DNA of 41,445 bases, taken from the NCBI RefSeq assembly GCF_002150685.1, contig NZ_MSSW01000065.1, positions 1-41,445 of the forward strand, written 5' to 3'. The translations under genes were made by a program, and so were the position numbers. Position 1 is the first letter of the stretch. Every line of letters begins with the position of its first letter. Source of the DNA: Algoriphagus antarcticus (GTDB lineage Bacteria; Bacteroidota; Bacteroidia; Cytophagales; Cyclobacteriaceae). Under the pieces are notes generated by a model that saw only the letters and a program-made list of their open reading frames with translations, was not told the DNA's origin and made no database searches. Below, in pieces: positions 27,479-35,218 of the stretch.

Positions 27479-28906
27479 TCAATTCAATTTTGTCCCCACA
27501 AGGTTTTGAACACGCAAACTTTTGACTTTACCTTCTTCAATTTTAAAGTAGAAGTATTCTCCGTGATTCGTCGTAAAAAATATCGAATCATTTTCTGACA
27601 ATATAAACTGTGGCTCATCTGAGAAGTCAGCATTGATTTCCAGCCCATTTTTCCACATTGAAATTGTCGCATCTCCAAGTTCAGGAAACCGATATGTCCC
27701 GGTATAAATCTTTCTCTCTTCCTCCGTCATCGGTTGCACCTTTCTTCGATTTGGGGAAACTCCCGGCAGGTCATATTCCGCAGCGATACTCAAAAGTATT
27801 TCCTGGATGATACTTCCATTGTCCGAATTGACCATAATGACTACCGCATAAGGCAGGTCTTTCCAGACGATGAGATTGGCTCGAAAACCTTCGTCTGCTC
27901 CATTATGTCCGAAGCTATATTCAGAAATTGCTGGACCTAAACCATGATCGTTCATTCCTGCTGTAAGCATTTCATTTGCGGTATTAGCTTTTAGCAGGCC
28001 ATCCTTTTTACTCAGGTAGATTAGCTGGATTTCCTTTGCCCAAAGGATCAATTGAGAAGGAGTGGTCCAAAGTCCGGCAGCTGCCATTTCGGGGTAGATT
28101 GGCCATTTTCCTTCCACCTCAACACCATTGCCACGGTATCCTGTAGCAGCGATAGCATGGTATTTTTGAGGAAGTGGATTTTCAAAAGTGCTGGAAATCA
28201 TACCCAGCGGTCCCAATACGTTTTTTTGCATGATCTCAGGAAAGGATGAGCCTTCCAGATCCGTGATCATCAATTGCATGATGGTGTAGCCGCCCCCAGA
28301 ATACATCCAACTTTCACCGGGTTTTTTATATACACGTACGGAATCCGTATTTCCTTTTCCATCCAAAACCTCTGGTACACTTGGTATGGTATCTCCCTTA
28401 TCATAACCCGGAAAACCCCAAACGGTCAAGCCAGCAGTATGATTGAGGATTCTTCGAGTAGTGACTTTCTCTTCTTTGGTGAATTCATTTTCAGGTACTT
28501 TCCAAGACTTGAGGTATTCATTGACATCGGTGTCCAGATTGATCACGCCAGATTCCACGAGCTGATGCGCACGCAAAGCTGCGACAGGCTTACTGATCGA
28601 ACCTGCAAGAAGCATGGTTTCAATCGTCATAGGCCTGTTTTCGCTGCTATCCGCCATGCCATAGGCCCGAGCCCATTCGATTCCCCCATTTGCTAAAAAG
28701 GCAATACTTATTCCCGGTATTCCGAGCTCCCGCAATCGCTCCTCGATATTGAATAATGTCAGGCTGTCTCCTTCGATTTGGAGATTAGGCTGTAGGCCAT
28801 TCTCAATTCTACTAATCCGTTCGGCTAATGCGACTTGATCTGATTCTTTTTCGGTAGAGCAGGAGAGGAGTAAAAGGCAAAAAGCTGAAATAATAAAGTA
28901 GCGCAT
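27479..28906 (-). CDS. Lipoprotein serine hydrolase, class C beta-lactamase fold
   Basis: A 475-residue lipoprotein (lipobox LLSC, Cys16). The beta-lactamase/penicillin-binding domain has SISK at 103-106 (Ser103, Lys106), the Tyr motif YSG in ESWMYSGGGYTIMQL, and the third motif HNG in SFGHNGADEG. The last about 90 residues form a separate beta domain (YTGTYRFPELGDATISMWKNG) often seen after this hydrolase. Such proteins act as D-aminopeptidases, esterases or carboxypeptidases; beta-lactam resistance cannot be inferred. It is probably anchored in the periplasm. Confidence 0.88.
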   Translation of the reverse strand: MRYFIISAFCLLLLSCSTEKESDQVALAERISRIENGLQPNLQIEGDSLTLFNIEERLRELGIPGISIAFLANGGIEWARAYGMADSSENRPMTIETMLLAGSISKPVAALRAHQLVESGVINLDTDVNEYLKSWKVPENEFTKEEKVTTRRILNHTAGLTVWGFPGYDKGDTIPSVPEVLDGKGNTDSVRVYKKPGESWMYSGGGYTIMQLMITDLEGSSFPEIMQKNVLGPLGMISSTFENPLPQKYHAIAATGYRGNGVEVEGKWPIYPEMAAAGLWTTPSQLILWAKEIQLIYLSKKDGLLKANTANEMLTAGMNDHGLGPAISEYSFGHNGADEGFRANLIVWKDLPYAVVIMVNSDNGSIIQEILLSIAAEYDLPGVSPNRRKVQPMTEEERKIYTGTYRFPELGDATISMWKNGLEINADFSDEPQFILSENDSIFFTTNHGEYFYFKIEEGKVKSLRVQNLVGTKLN

Positions 28907-29282
28907 GGTTTTGGGGTTTTGATAAAAATAGAAAATTTAGAGGGAAAAGGATCAAAATCAAATAGTTTATTAGTTTGATAAAAAGTAGGTAGGGTTGATC
29001 GACTTAGTGATGGTTGATTCTGTTAAATAGTTTGGCTTGGAGCTTTTGACTTTGGATCGAAAGATTCTGGAGTATGTGGGAGGGAAGTTGTAACAGTGGT
29101 TTGATTCATTCTGAAAGGGGCTCTGATTTTTGATGGAGATTTAAAAAATCCTCAATTTTATTTTCATGTTGATAATGTAAGATTTCGACTTTTATGCCAG
29201 TCGGCTAATTTATAGTATATCTAGATGCATGGATATAATTCATTCAAAAATAGATCCGAAGGATTGAAACCATCCATACTTG

Positions 29283-29460
29283 TCTGCCGAGGCGGAACCC
29301 TCGGTGCCGAAAGCTATACGGGACGGGGGTTAGGAACTAAAACAAGATAGAAGCCTGAAAGGGCGAAACTTTGAAGTTCCGCCCTTTCAGGGCTAGAGGG
29401 CAGACATTTATCATCTTTCCTGCACTGCGTACAGGGTTATGAATGGTTTGCCACCTTCGG
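29283..29460. repeat. Structured repeat block with several GC-rich hairpins
   Basis: Visible hairpins are CCGAG/CTCGG (about 29288-29305), GCCTGAAAGGGCG paired with CGCCCTTTCAGGGC (about 29352-29393), and CCTGCACTGCGTACAGG (about 29419-29435), followed by GGTTATGAATGG and CACCTTCGGCGC. The layout resembles the multi-hairpin block at 40.1 kb, which has GGCTATTCATGG at the equivalent place. Confidence 0.5.
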
Positions 29461-29550
29461 CGCTATTTAAAACTGAGATTTCAGGATTTTAAAGAAAGAT
29501 CACGTTTCGCCAAATTTTATATTACTTCCATTTCTATATTGGATCGATTA

Positions 29551-29815
29551 CGGATATACAGATAGAATTTAATGAGTGTTCGCTTTGTAGCACGTTCCGG
29601 AAAAAAGCAAAATCTTGATTCTAAATCGGATCAAATTCCCCCTTTCTCAAAGGGATTAAATTTGCCACTAGTCTTATTTTCTTTGCTTATCGGCTGGAAG
29701 ACCGATGACAGAAGACCGAAGTGGCGCCTTTGTTAGTCCCGATGGCTATCTGGATCACCAAATTCTCTGTTGATTTTGCCTTTTACTTGCAGAAAAGCGG
29801 GTATACAGATAGAAT
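29551..29815. mobile_element. MITE-like element with IS1595-type ends
   Basis: The left end (GTGTTCGCTTTGTAGCACGT, about 29577-29596) resembles the 3' end region of the IS1595 remnant. The right end is ACTTGCAGAAAAGCGGGTAT (about 29784-29803), inverted relative to the left. Copies of TATACAGATAGAATTT lie at both edges (29554 and 29801). The interior holds one GAAGACCGATGACAGAAG repeat and a CCCGATGGCTATC palindrome half. No ORF is inside. Confidence 0.5.
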
Positions 29816-29886
29816 TTTTAGTTTTTATCTGTGCAAGAAAATTATAACATAATTGTTTCCATTGTACAAATCGGAACACTTGAATT

Positions 29887-30501
29887 TTACTTTTCTTTTT
29901 TCTTACGCTTTTCTAAATAGTGATGCCAGAGAAAGTAAGTAGCAAGAGAGCGTAGTGGTCTCCATCTTTCCGCGAAAGAAATCATTTCTTCTTTTGTTTT
30001 TGCAGACGTTAGTTCCTTTATAGTATTGACGAGCGCGATATCGCCGATGGGCAGAATGTCCTTTGCTTGCAAACATAACATCAGGTAAACATCCACTGTC
30101 CAATTGCCGATGCCTTTGATGTTTGTCAGTTCCTTTCTTATTTCTTCTTCGCTCTTTATAGACATTTTTTCAAGATCCAAGGAATTGTCAATTATAGCTG
30201 ATGATAATGCCCGGAGATAGGTAGATTTCTGACGGCTGATCTGGCAACTGCGCATTTCATCATCGGAAAGCTTCAACATAGCCGATGGCGTAAAATCGGT
30301 TACATACGTGCTTAGTTTTAGAAAATGTGCATTGGCAGAAGCCAAACTAACTTGCTGTTCCAAAATTATTTTTGATAATGTCACAAACCCCCGTGGCCTC
30401 GTCCAATTGGCTGGAGATTGATGTTTGCGATAGATGTCAGCAATGATCTTATCTTTCTTGATAAGGATTTTGATGTCTCTTTCGTTGACGATGCTATCCA
30501 T
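29887..30501 (-). CDS. DNA-3-methyladenine glycosylase, AlkA/HhH-GPD family
   Basis: A 204-residue base-excision enzyme that removes alkylated purines. The helix-hairpin-helix is LTNIKGIGNWTVDVYLM (about 126-141), the catalytic Asp154 is in LPIGDIALVNT, and the end WRPLRSLATYFLWHHYL is the AlkA-family C-terminal helix. It lacks the N-terminal domain of E. coli AlkA, like the short bacterial and yeast Mag1-type enzymes. It is a single cytoplasmic gene flanked on both sides by MITE-like elements. Confidence 0.88.
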   Translation of the reverse strand: MDSIVNERDIKILIKKDKIIADIYRKHQSPANWTRPRGFVTLSKIILEQQVSLASANAHFLKLSTYVTDFTPSAMLKLSDDEMRSCQISRQKSTYLRALSSAIIDNSLDLEKMSIKSEEEIRKELTNIKGIGNWTVDVYLMLCLQAKDILPIGDIALVNTIKELTSAKTKEEMISFAERWRPLRSLATYFLWHHYLEKRKKKEK

Positions 30502-30537
30502 GATGCTATTATTTGGTTAAGGTAATCGATTAAATAA

Positions 30538-30697
30538 AAATCTGTATGTACGCTATTCTGCCAGTTCGCGAATTCTCTTTGGTCAATGGGTTGGAAGACC
30601 GGTGACCGAAGACCGGATTAAACCAGAATTCAATGTGTATTTGGAGTTTCGATCCTATAATTTTCTACTGGCAAGATTCCGTACAATCATAAATAAA
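30538..30697. mobile_element. MITE-like element, about 160 bp
   Basis: Left end TGTATGTACGCTATTCTGCC (30543-30562) and right end CTGGCAAGATTCCGTACAAT (about 30668-30687) are imperfect inverted repeats. The interior carries GAAGACCGGTGACCGAAGAC. The segment 30593-30667 corresponds to 24225-24293 in reverse orientation. It is non-coding, 37 bases upstream of the AlkA gene start. Confidence 0.55.
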
Positions 30698-30738
30698 AAA
30701 ATGGCCTATCAAAAGACCAAGCCATTTCGAAATTGTTG

Positions 30739-30798
30739 GGTGGAGGGCCTTCAAATACTTTTGAGGAGCGGTTGGCGGGGTGGGAGCAAAAGGTGGGA
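30739..30798 (+). repeat. Left-half (type 2) repeat of the composite element
   Basis: It contains TTCAAATACTTTTGAGGAGC followed by GGTTGGCGGGGTGGGAG. Related copies lie at 34868-34952, 36660-36711 and 37782-37860. It precedes repeat copy A by about 50 bases. Confidence 0.55.
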
Positions 30799-30846
30799 TG
30801 CAACGTCACCCTTATATAAATGTCAATTTTAAATTGAAAGGATATA

Positions 30847-30916
30847 TAGTTGTAATTACATCCGAATACTGTACGGATTACACCTAGACCAACGCCTAGT
30901 CTACGCTCAGAGGGTG
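30847..30916 (+). repeat. Structured repeat family, copy A
   Basis: The variant reads ACATCCGAATACTGTACGGA then TTACACCTAG and later TAGTCTACGCTCAGAGGGTG. It belongs to the 12-copy family described under findings. Confidence 0.65.
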
Positions 30917-30950
30917 AAAAGGGGGAGATGATTTTTCGGGAATATAGCTG

Positions 30951-31030
30951 AATTGCAAATTCCCGAAAAATGATAAAGCGTAGTGTTAAACTACGCTTAG
31001 GGTAGGATTCTACTCCTATGAGGGGGGGAG
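30951..31030 (+). repeat. Structured repeat family, copy B
   Basis: AATTGCAAATTCCCGAAAAA, then GCGTAGTGTTAAACTACGC, then CTACTCCTATGAGG. Its right end directly abuts the truncated ABC permease fragment at 31031. Confidence 0.75.
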
Positions 31031-31141
31031 GTATTTCTCACTGCGGGAGCATTTGCTGCGGTAATCGCCTTGCTGACGATCAGCTACCAATCCATTAAAA
31101 CGGCTACTAGTAATCCTGTGAATTCTCTGAAGAGTGAGTGA
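31031..31141 (+). pseudogene. C-terminal fragment of a MacB/FtsX-type ABC permease
   Basis: A 36-codon frame reads VFLTAGAFAAVIALLTISYQ then SIKTATSNPVNSLKSE and a stop. This is the last membrane helix and conserved tail of the Bacteroidota MacB-like permeases (ISYQSIKAAxxNPxxSLRxE). The rest of the gene is absent; repeat copy B begins exactly where the homology stops. It is too short for a product and is a scar of a lost permease gene. Confidence 0.8.
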
Positions 31142-31170
31142 TGGGAGTATCAAGTATCAAGACGTAAGTA

Positions 31171-31641
31171 TCAAGTAACTAGAACCAAGTATCTAGTAAA
31201 CCTTTGAGGTTTGTAGAACCTCGAAGGTTTTTTAATCGACTTTTTCTTTTTTTTGAATTGAGTAATGGTGCCGTTAGGATGGAAGATCATTTTGTTTCCC
31301 CGGTTTTTGACGAAAAGGGTTTGAGACCCTGAATTCGGATGAACCAGCACTTGAAGAAATTTGCCCTGTGTATTTAGGATGGAATGAGTTCCGTTTGGAT
31401 TTATAATGATTTTGGAGTTTCCAACACCAAAAATCTGGGAGTGAGTGCCGTTGGGATTTATCATAATTTTGTTGGTATCCGAACCTAGGATAACAGAGTG
31501 GGTTCCATTGGGATTAACCACCACTTTGGTGTCACCAAGATCATGAACCACCGAATGAGTTCCATCCGGATTGACAATCACCGTCTGAGCATACAGCCCA
31601 GAACTCAACATGACGAAAAAAAGTATTACGAAAGCTTTCAT
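31171..31641 (-). CDS. Secreted protein with NPNGTHS repeats
   Basis: A 156-residue protein with a signal peptide (MKAFVILFFVMLSSGLYAQ). Residues about 20-130 are six repeats of 19-20 residues with the core V/I-NPNGTHS, the last two degenerate (VHPNSGSQTLF, FHPNGTITQF). Repeats like this probably form a small beta-solenoid or beta-hairpin stack. After a poly-Lys segment the frame runs on through the terminator hairpin (31193-31231), which is odd. With a different length of its A8 run it would stop just before the hairpin (GTC GAT TAA). I do not know its function. Confidence 0.7.
   Translation of the reverse strand: MKAFVILFFVMLSSGLYAQTVIVNPDGTHSVVHDLGDTKVVVNPNGTHSVILGSDTNKIMINPNGTHSQIFGVGNSKIIINPNGTHSILNTQGKFLQVLVHPNSGSQTLFVKNRGNKMIFHPNGTITQFKKKKKSIKKPSRFYKPQRFTRYLVLVT
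31193..31231 (-). terminator. Terminator overlapping the end of the NPNGTHS gene
   Basis: AAACCTTTGAGGTT pairs with AACCTCGAAGGTTT and T-rich sequence flanks it. It lies inside the last 20 codons of the annotated frame, which suggests the true stop may lie earlier. Confidence 0.5.
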
Positions 31642-31735
31642 ATGAATTTTTTACTCGACCGCTGAAAAAAGGTTCAGAAATTGTCGGAGAGGTTTTTCAA
31701 ACCCGTTACAAATAGGTTGGAATATCTGGGGTTTG

Positions 31736-31810
31736 CATTGCAGATTCCTAAAAAATAATAAAGCGTAGTTTTAAACTACGCTTAGGCTAGCATTCTACTC
31801 CCAGAAGGGG
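31736..31810 (+). repeat. Structured repeat family, copy C
   Basis: GCGTAGTTTTAAACTACGC, then TTAGGCTAGCATTCTACTCC, in the usual orientation, between two genes of opposite strands. Confidence 0.75.
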
Positions 31811-31863
31811 TCCTGTACAAGCTGAAGCAACTCCGATTAATCCTCTAGAGTTGCGTCGCATTT

Positions 31864-32001
31864 CATTCATCGGCCGAATACGCAATTTGCTTATAATGAT
31901 CTAGCATATCTTCCAGCTGCTGGTGTCTATTCTTCACCCGCAGCATTTGTTTGTCTTGTTTGCAGGTGATGAAGCCTGCAAAGTCGAATGATTTAATTTC
32001 T
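31864..32001 (-). pseudogene. Unrecognised C-terminal gene fragment
   Basis: A 45-codon minus-strand frame without a good start reads EIKSFDFAGFITCKQDKQML, then RVKNRHQQLEDMLDHYKQI, then AYSADE and a stop. Its composition is strongly protein-like (amphipathic helix) in an otherwise repeat-filled gap. I cannot name the family. It is probably the tail of a gene lost by rearrangement. Confidence 0.35.
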
Positions 32002-32081
32002 AATCAGAAAGCGAATTAGTGATTTATAGTATAACCATTAAAAAGGACATTAATTTTTTTAGGCAACATCACCTTAAGTAA

Positions 32082-32180
32082 ATGAAAAATATCGCTATGT
32101 ATTGCTGCTTAATTTTTATTTTTATTAGTGCACTTGTAAATCCTAATCTTCATCCAAAAAACTACTGTTATGAAATTTGA
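32082..32180 (+). CDS. Short signal-peptide-like ORF overlapping the metalloprotease start
   Basis: A 32-residue frame, MKNIAMYCCLIFIFISALVN then PNLHPKNYCYEI, is nearly a pure signal peptide. It overlaps the start of the next gene (ATG 32170) in another frame. It may be a leader peptide, or the true signal peptide of the protease separated by a one-base shift in the AAAAAA run near 32157. The protease lacks its own signal peptide, which favours the second reading. Confidence 0.45.
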   Translation: MKNIAMYCCLIFIFISALVNPNLHPKNYCYEI

Positions 32181-34413
32181 TAAAGCACTTTCCACCATAA
32201 TCAAGGCCATCGAAAAAAATCCCAGTAGATCGGCATTATTGAAGGATAGCATTGATGCTCTAAAACCTGTCCCCAGCCTTTTTTATATCAACATCAACGG
32301 AGTTGAAGTTACACAGGCAATCCAATACAGGCAATCCAGCAAGCATCTAACTGATCCTGCTGATCAGGGGCCGGACAACTCAATCAGACTGGTGGCGGAT
32401 AAACCCGCGTATGTTAGAGTGTACGTTCAAAGTGGACTTGAAAGAGTTAATAATGTGAGAGGTGTTGTCACCATTCAAAAACGCCGATATGGTGTATGGG
32501 TAGATACAGTAGCACTCGAACAACAATGGCCTTTTTCAATAGCTGCCTTGCCAGATCCTAATTATGCTAATGAGAGAAGATCACTTGCTAATTCGCTTAA
32601 CTTCATTATTCCATCTTCTCTTATGAAGGGTAAAATGCGACTTAAGGTACATGTAGAGGTACCAGGGGAAGCAAGATACTCTGACGATTCAGATGTTGAT
32701 ATTGACGCCTATCTAAAACAGACTTTTCATTTAAGAGGTATTCCTGTTCAATATTTCGGTCCTGATACTGCCGGTAATCAGGTAAGACTTACAGCACCCA
32801 CAGTTGCTGATTTTCAACGAACGCTTGCCACTACCTTACTCATGTTTCCGGTTTCACAAACTCCTGAAATAAGTCTGGCAGGCACATTCACCTTTAGTGA
32901 ACCACTAACCGGAGCTATAGCTAACGGAGCATGCCCAACAAGTTGGAATAATTTGTTGTTTTGGTTAGGTATCGCAAAAGCTGTCGATGGCAACAAAAGC
33001 AATACGGTTTATTATGGTTTGTTGCCTAATGGAATTCCTCTAGGTGGTGCGGCGGGCTGCGGCGGTGGTGGTGGTACTGCTGCAGGTTTTGTGGATGATG
33101 GAATAACGATGGCTCATGAGATCGGGCACTATTTTAATTTCCCTCATGCCCCAGGCTGTTTACCTCCAGATGATTTAACTTTTGACACCAACTATCCGGC
33201 ATACGAACCTTATAATACAGCTGCAAACGGAATGGCGTCAATTGGTGAGTATGGAACAGATCCTACAACAGGTACCATTTATTCCCCTAATTCCTCTAGG
33301 GATATAATGTCTTATTGCGGTTCCCGATGGATATCACTCTATCATTACCAAGCGTTAATGGAGCATCCTATGCTCGATCCAAAAATTGTTCCCGGTGACA
33401 GGGAGGAGTTGCCTCCGTACGTTTACGAAAAGTTCCGGGATCCAAGGCGTATTCCCGATCCTACACCACCTTGGGAAGGGATTCGGCTTTTCGACCGAAA
33501 AGAAGCAGATCTGCAGCGATACCTAGTTATAACTGGTTTTATACGACAAGACCAAGTTGAAATTAAAAGCGTACTTAAGATTGAAACCCGCCAAAGTTTT
33601 TCGGGCCGCAAGCTTGAAGGATTTACAGTAGAATTGCTTAACGCTAACAACCAGGTAATACAACGAAGCCCCTTACTGAACCTCGTTGCTCACGCCTGTG
33701 GCTGTGGCTGCAGTGGCGAAGGTTCACACGAACCTTCGGGGGTAATACAGGCAATGCTTGGAGATTCAGATGAAGGCATAACTCTTTGCATACGCCGCAA
33801 TAAAGAAGAGTTGTGGACACGACGTATCCCTGAGCAGAATATTACGATAGATGAGGTTACTTCATCGATAGAAGAAGAGGAATTGATCATAACCTGGTAC
33901 ACTTCCGCATCAGATCAATATCCTATTGAACGGGTAGTGAGATACTCCTCCAACAGCGGCCTCGATTGGCAAACGCTTGCAGTTAACTTACCGGAAGATA
34001 GAGCAGTAGTGCCTATTGCCTCTTTAAGATCTGGATACAATTTGATTGAGGTGATTGTTTCAGACGGATTTAACAGTTCATCCGGAAGAACCGAAATCGA
34101 TATTCCTTTACGAGAGCCCACAGTAACGATTTTATGGCCTACAGAAGGAAGCACCGTAAGAACAGATTTGGTAGCGCGGTTTTGGGGTACTGCAAGAGGC
34201 AGCAATGGAGAAATTATCCCTGACAGCAACTTATGCTGGGAACTGGATGGCAGACCAATAGGCGAAGGATCGGAGTGTTGGAAGGATCTTCCCGAATGGG
34301 AGGGTGAACACCGGGTGACACTTAAAGTTTGCAATTGCAGACAACAAGCCGAAACATCAGTGATATTTATGGCAACATGTACTGGTCAACGCCCTTATAT
34401 GATTAATAGGTAG
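32170..34413 (+). CDS. Metzincin-like zinc metalloprotease, putative
   Basis: A 747-residue protein. Residues about 40-165 form a beta-sandwich (NGVEVTQAIQ, LVADKPAYVRVYV). A Gly-rich loop precedes HEIGHYFNFPH at 316-326, the HExxHxxxxxH zinc motif with Asn where metzincins usually have Gly, and DIMSYC at 378-383 serves as a Met-turn. The second half has a Cys cluster (ACGCGCSG, about 505-512) and Ig-like segments. This suggests an exported protease acting on outside proteins. No signal peptide is in frame, but one lies in the overlapping ORF at 32082. It stands alone between repeat-rich gaps. Confidence 0.7.
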   Translation: MKFDKALSTIIKAIEKNPSRSALLKDSIDALKPVPSLFYININGVEVTQAIQYRQSSKHLTDPADQGPDNSIRLVADKPAYVRVYVQSGLERVNNVRGVVTIQKRRYGVWVDTVALEQQWPFSIAALPDPNYANERRSLANSLNFIIPSSLMKGKMRLKVHVEVPGEARYSDDSDVDIDAYLKQTFHLRGIPVQYFGPDTAGNQVRLTAPTVADFQRTLATTLLMFPVSQTPEISLAGTFTFSEPLTGAIANGACPTSWNNLLFWLGIAKAVDGNKSNTVYYGLLPNGIPLGGAAGCGGGGGTAAGFVDDGITMAHEIGHYFNFPHAPGCLPPDDLTFDTNYPAYEPYNTAANGMASIGEYGTDPTTGTIYSPNSSRDIMSYCGSRWISLYHYQALMEHPMLDPKIVPGDREELPPYVYEKFRDPRRIPDPTPPWEGIRLFDRKEADLQRYLVITGFIRQDQVEIKSVLKIETRQSFSGRKLEGFTVELLNANNQVIQRSPLLNLVAHACGCGCSGEGSHEPSGVIQAMLGDSDEGITLCIRRNKEELWTRRIPEQNITIDEVTSSIEEEELIITWYTSASDQYPIERVVRYSSNSGLDWQTLAVNLPEDRAVVPIASLRSGYNLIEVIVSDGFNSSSGRTEIDIPLREPTVTILWPTEGSTVRTDLVARFWGTARGSNGEIIPDSNLCWELDGRPIGEGSECWKDLPEWEGEHRVTLKVCNCRQQAETSVIFMATCTGQRPYMINR

Positions 34414-34426
34414 ATGGAAGGTTGAG

Positions 34427-34549
34427 CTAGATGAACCGCTTAAGATCTCCGGCAAATTGGTTTGCGTACCAGCATTTGCAATAATCTACATTCTCCAGGC
34501 AATAGTGGGTGCTTTTTGTAGTGATGACAGATTTCAGCCATCCAAACAT
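34427..34549 (-). CDS. Small Cys-rich ORF (40 aa), possible gene
   Basis: The frame MFGWLKSVITTKSTHYCLEN then VDYCKCWYANQFAGDLKRFI has protein-like composition with three Cys. It starts with ATG seven bases after another minus-strand frame (34556-34759, TTG start) that ends SDYCPRVQGYDCRYSFNN. Both could be small genes or parts of one decayed gene. Family unknown. Confidence 0.3.
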   Translation of the reverse strand: MFGWLKSVITTKSTHYCLENVDYCKCWYANQFAGDLKRFI

Positions 34550-34694
34550 TTTTTTTTAATTGTTGAATGAGTATCGGCAATCGTAGCCTTGAACTCTAGG
34601 ACAGTAGTCAGATGAAATTACGCCTTTTCTATCAAAATGAATTTGCAATTCGATATTTGAGAACAAGTATGGATTTAGGCTACTTAACCAATTA

Positions 34695-34714
34695 ATCCCG
34701 ACAATTGTCGGGAT
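34695..34714. repeat. 20-bp perfect palindrome (CCCGA type)
   Basis: ATCCCGACAATTGTCGGGAT. Related sites are at 29735-29750 (half), 37894-37910 (imperfect, inside repeat copy F) and 41207-41226. It is a small dispersed palindrome family. Confidence 0.6.
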
Positions 34715-34867
34715 GATAAGAATATTAGGGTATGACAAGGCGTAAAAATGTAATCCCAAGGTTTATTTTAGCCTTGGGCCGGATGGCAGGGCTGGCAAAT
34801 TCGACCGGGTCCTAACAATGATTTGATTTCACTCTGTTAAGTTGATTTTCATAAATGGGGATTTCGG

Positions 34868-35046
34868 CACCAAGTGGAATTTAAGCCGCCAATCGGAGTC
34901 TTCAAATAATTTTTGAGGAGCGGTTAGTGGGGGTGGGAGGAAAGGTGGGGTTTTTGAAAAAAATCTGTTTGAATTGCAACTTCCTGAAAAATAATAAAGC
35001 GTAGTTTTAAACTAGGCTTAGGTTAGCATTCTACTCCCAGAGGGGG
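34868..35046 (+). repeat. Composite repeat, fullest copy (type 2 plus copy D)
   Basis: The left half runs AAGTGGAATTTAAGCCGCC, then TTCAAATAATTTTTGAGGAG and GGGGGTGGGAGGAAAGGTGG. The right half begins GAATTGCAACTTCCTG and contains GTAGTTTTAAACTAG and TTCTACTCCCAGAGGGGG. At about 179 bp this is the longest copy and serves as reference for the composite. It contains no ORF and no terminal inverted repeats. Confidence 0.65.
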
Positions 35047-35047
35047 T

Positions 35048-35122
35048 GGAATTGCGAATTCCTGAAAAATAATAAAGCGTAATTTAAACTACGCTTAGGC
35101 TAGGATTCTACTCCCAGAGGGG
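35048..35122 (+). repeat. Structured repeat family, copy E
   Basis: Tandem neighbour of copy D, two bases apart: GGAATTGCGAATTCCTG, GCGTAATTTAAACTACGC, CTACTCCCAGAGGGG. Confidence 0.75.
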
Positions 35123-35218
35123 AATTTATTAAGCAATGTCAAAAATCAGTAATTGCAATTTGGCTTCTTTAACATGAAAATGAAGGTGCTGAATAATCGT
35201 TCCAAGGCTTGCTTCACT

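Larger units (their letters stand above)
28907..29886. other. Long gene-free region with hairpins and repeats
   Basis: About 980 bases. The first 300 show no features. 29260-29470 is a cluster of GC-rich hairpins, and 29551-29815 is a MITE-like element. No reading frame looks like protein. Confidence 0.5.
34414..35218. other. Repeat-rich gap between protease and MFS genes
   Basis: It holds the possible small ORFs (34427-34759), a perfect palindrome ATCCCGACAATTGTCGGGAT at 34695-34714, one composite repeat (34868-35046) and one further repeat copy (35048-35122). Confidence 0.5.

Noticed and set aside
27479..28906. Beta-lactam resistance gene
   Set aside because: The fold and motifs are shared by esterases and peptidases. 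The lipoprotein form and C-terminal beta domain do not indicate a true beta-lactamase.
32170..34413. Standard pappalysin (M43) or astacin assignment
   Set aside because: The zinc motif has Asn at the Gly position and the flanking domains do not fit either family clearly, so only metzincin-like is stated.
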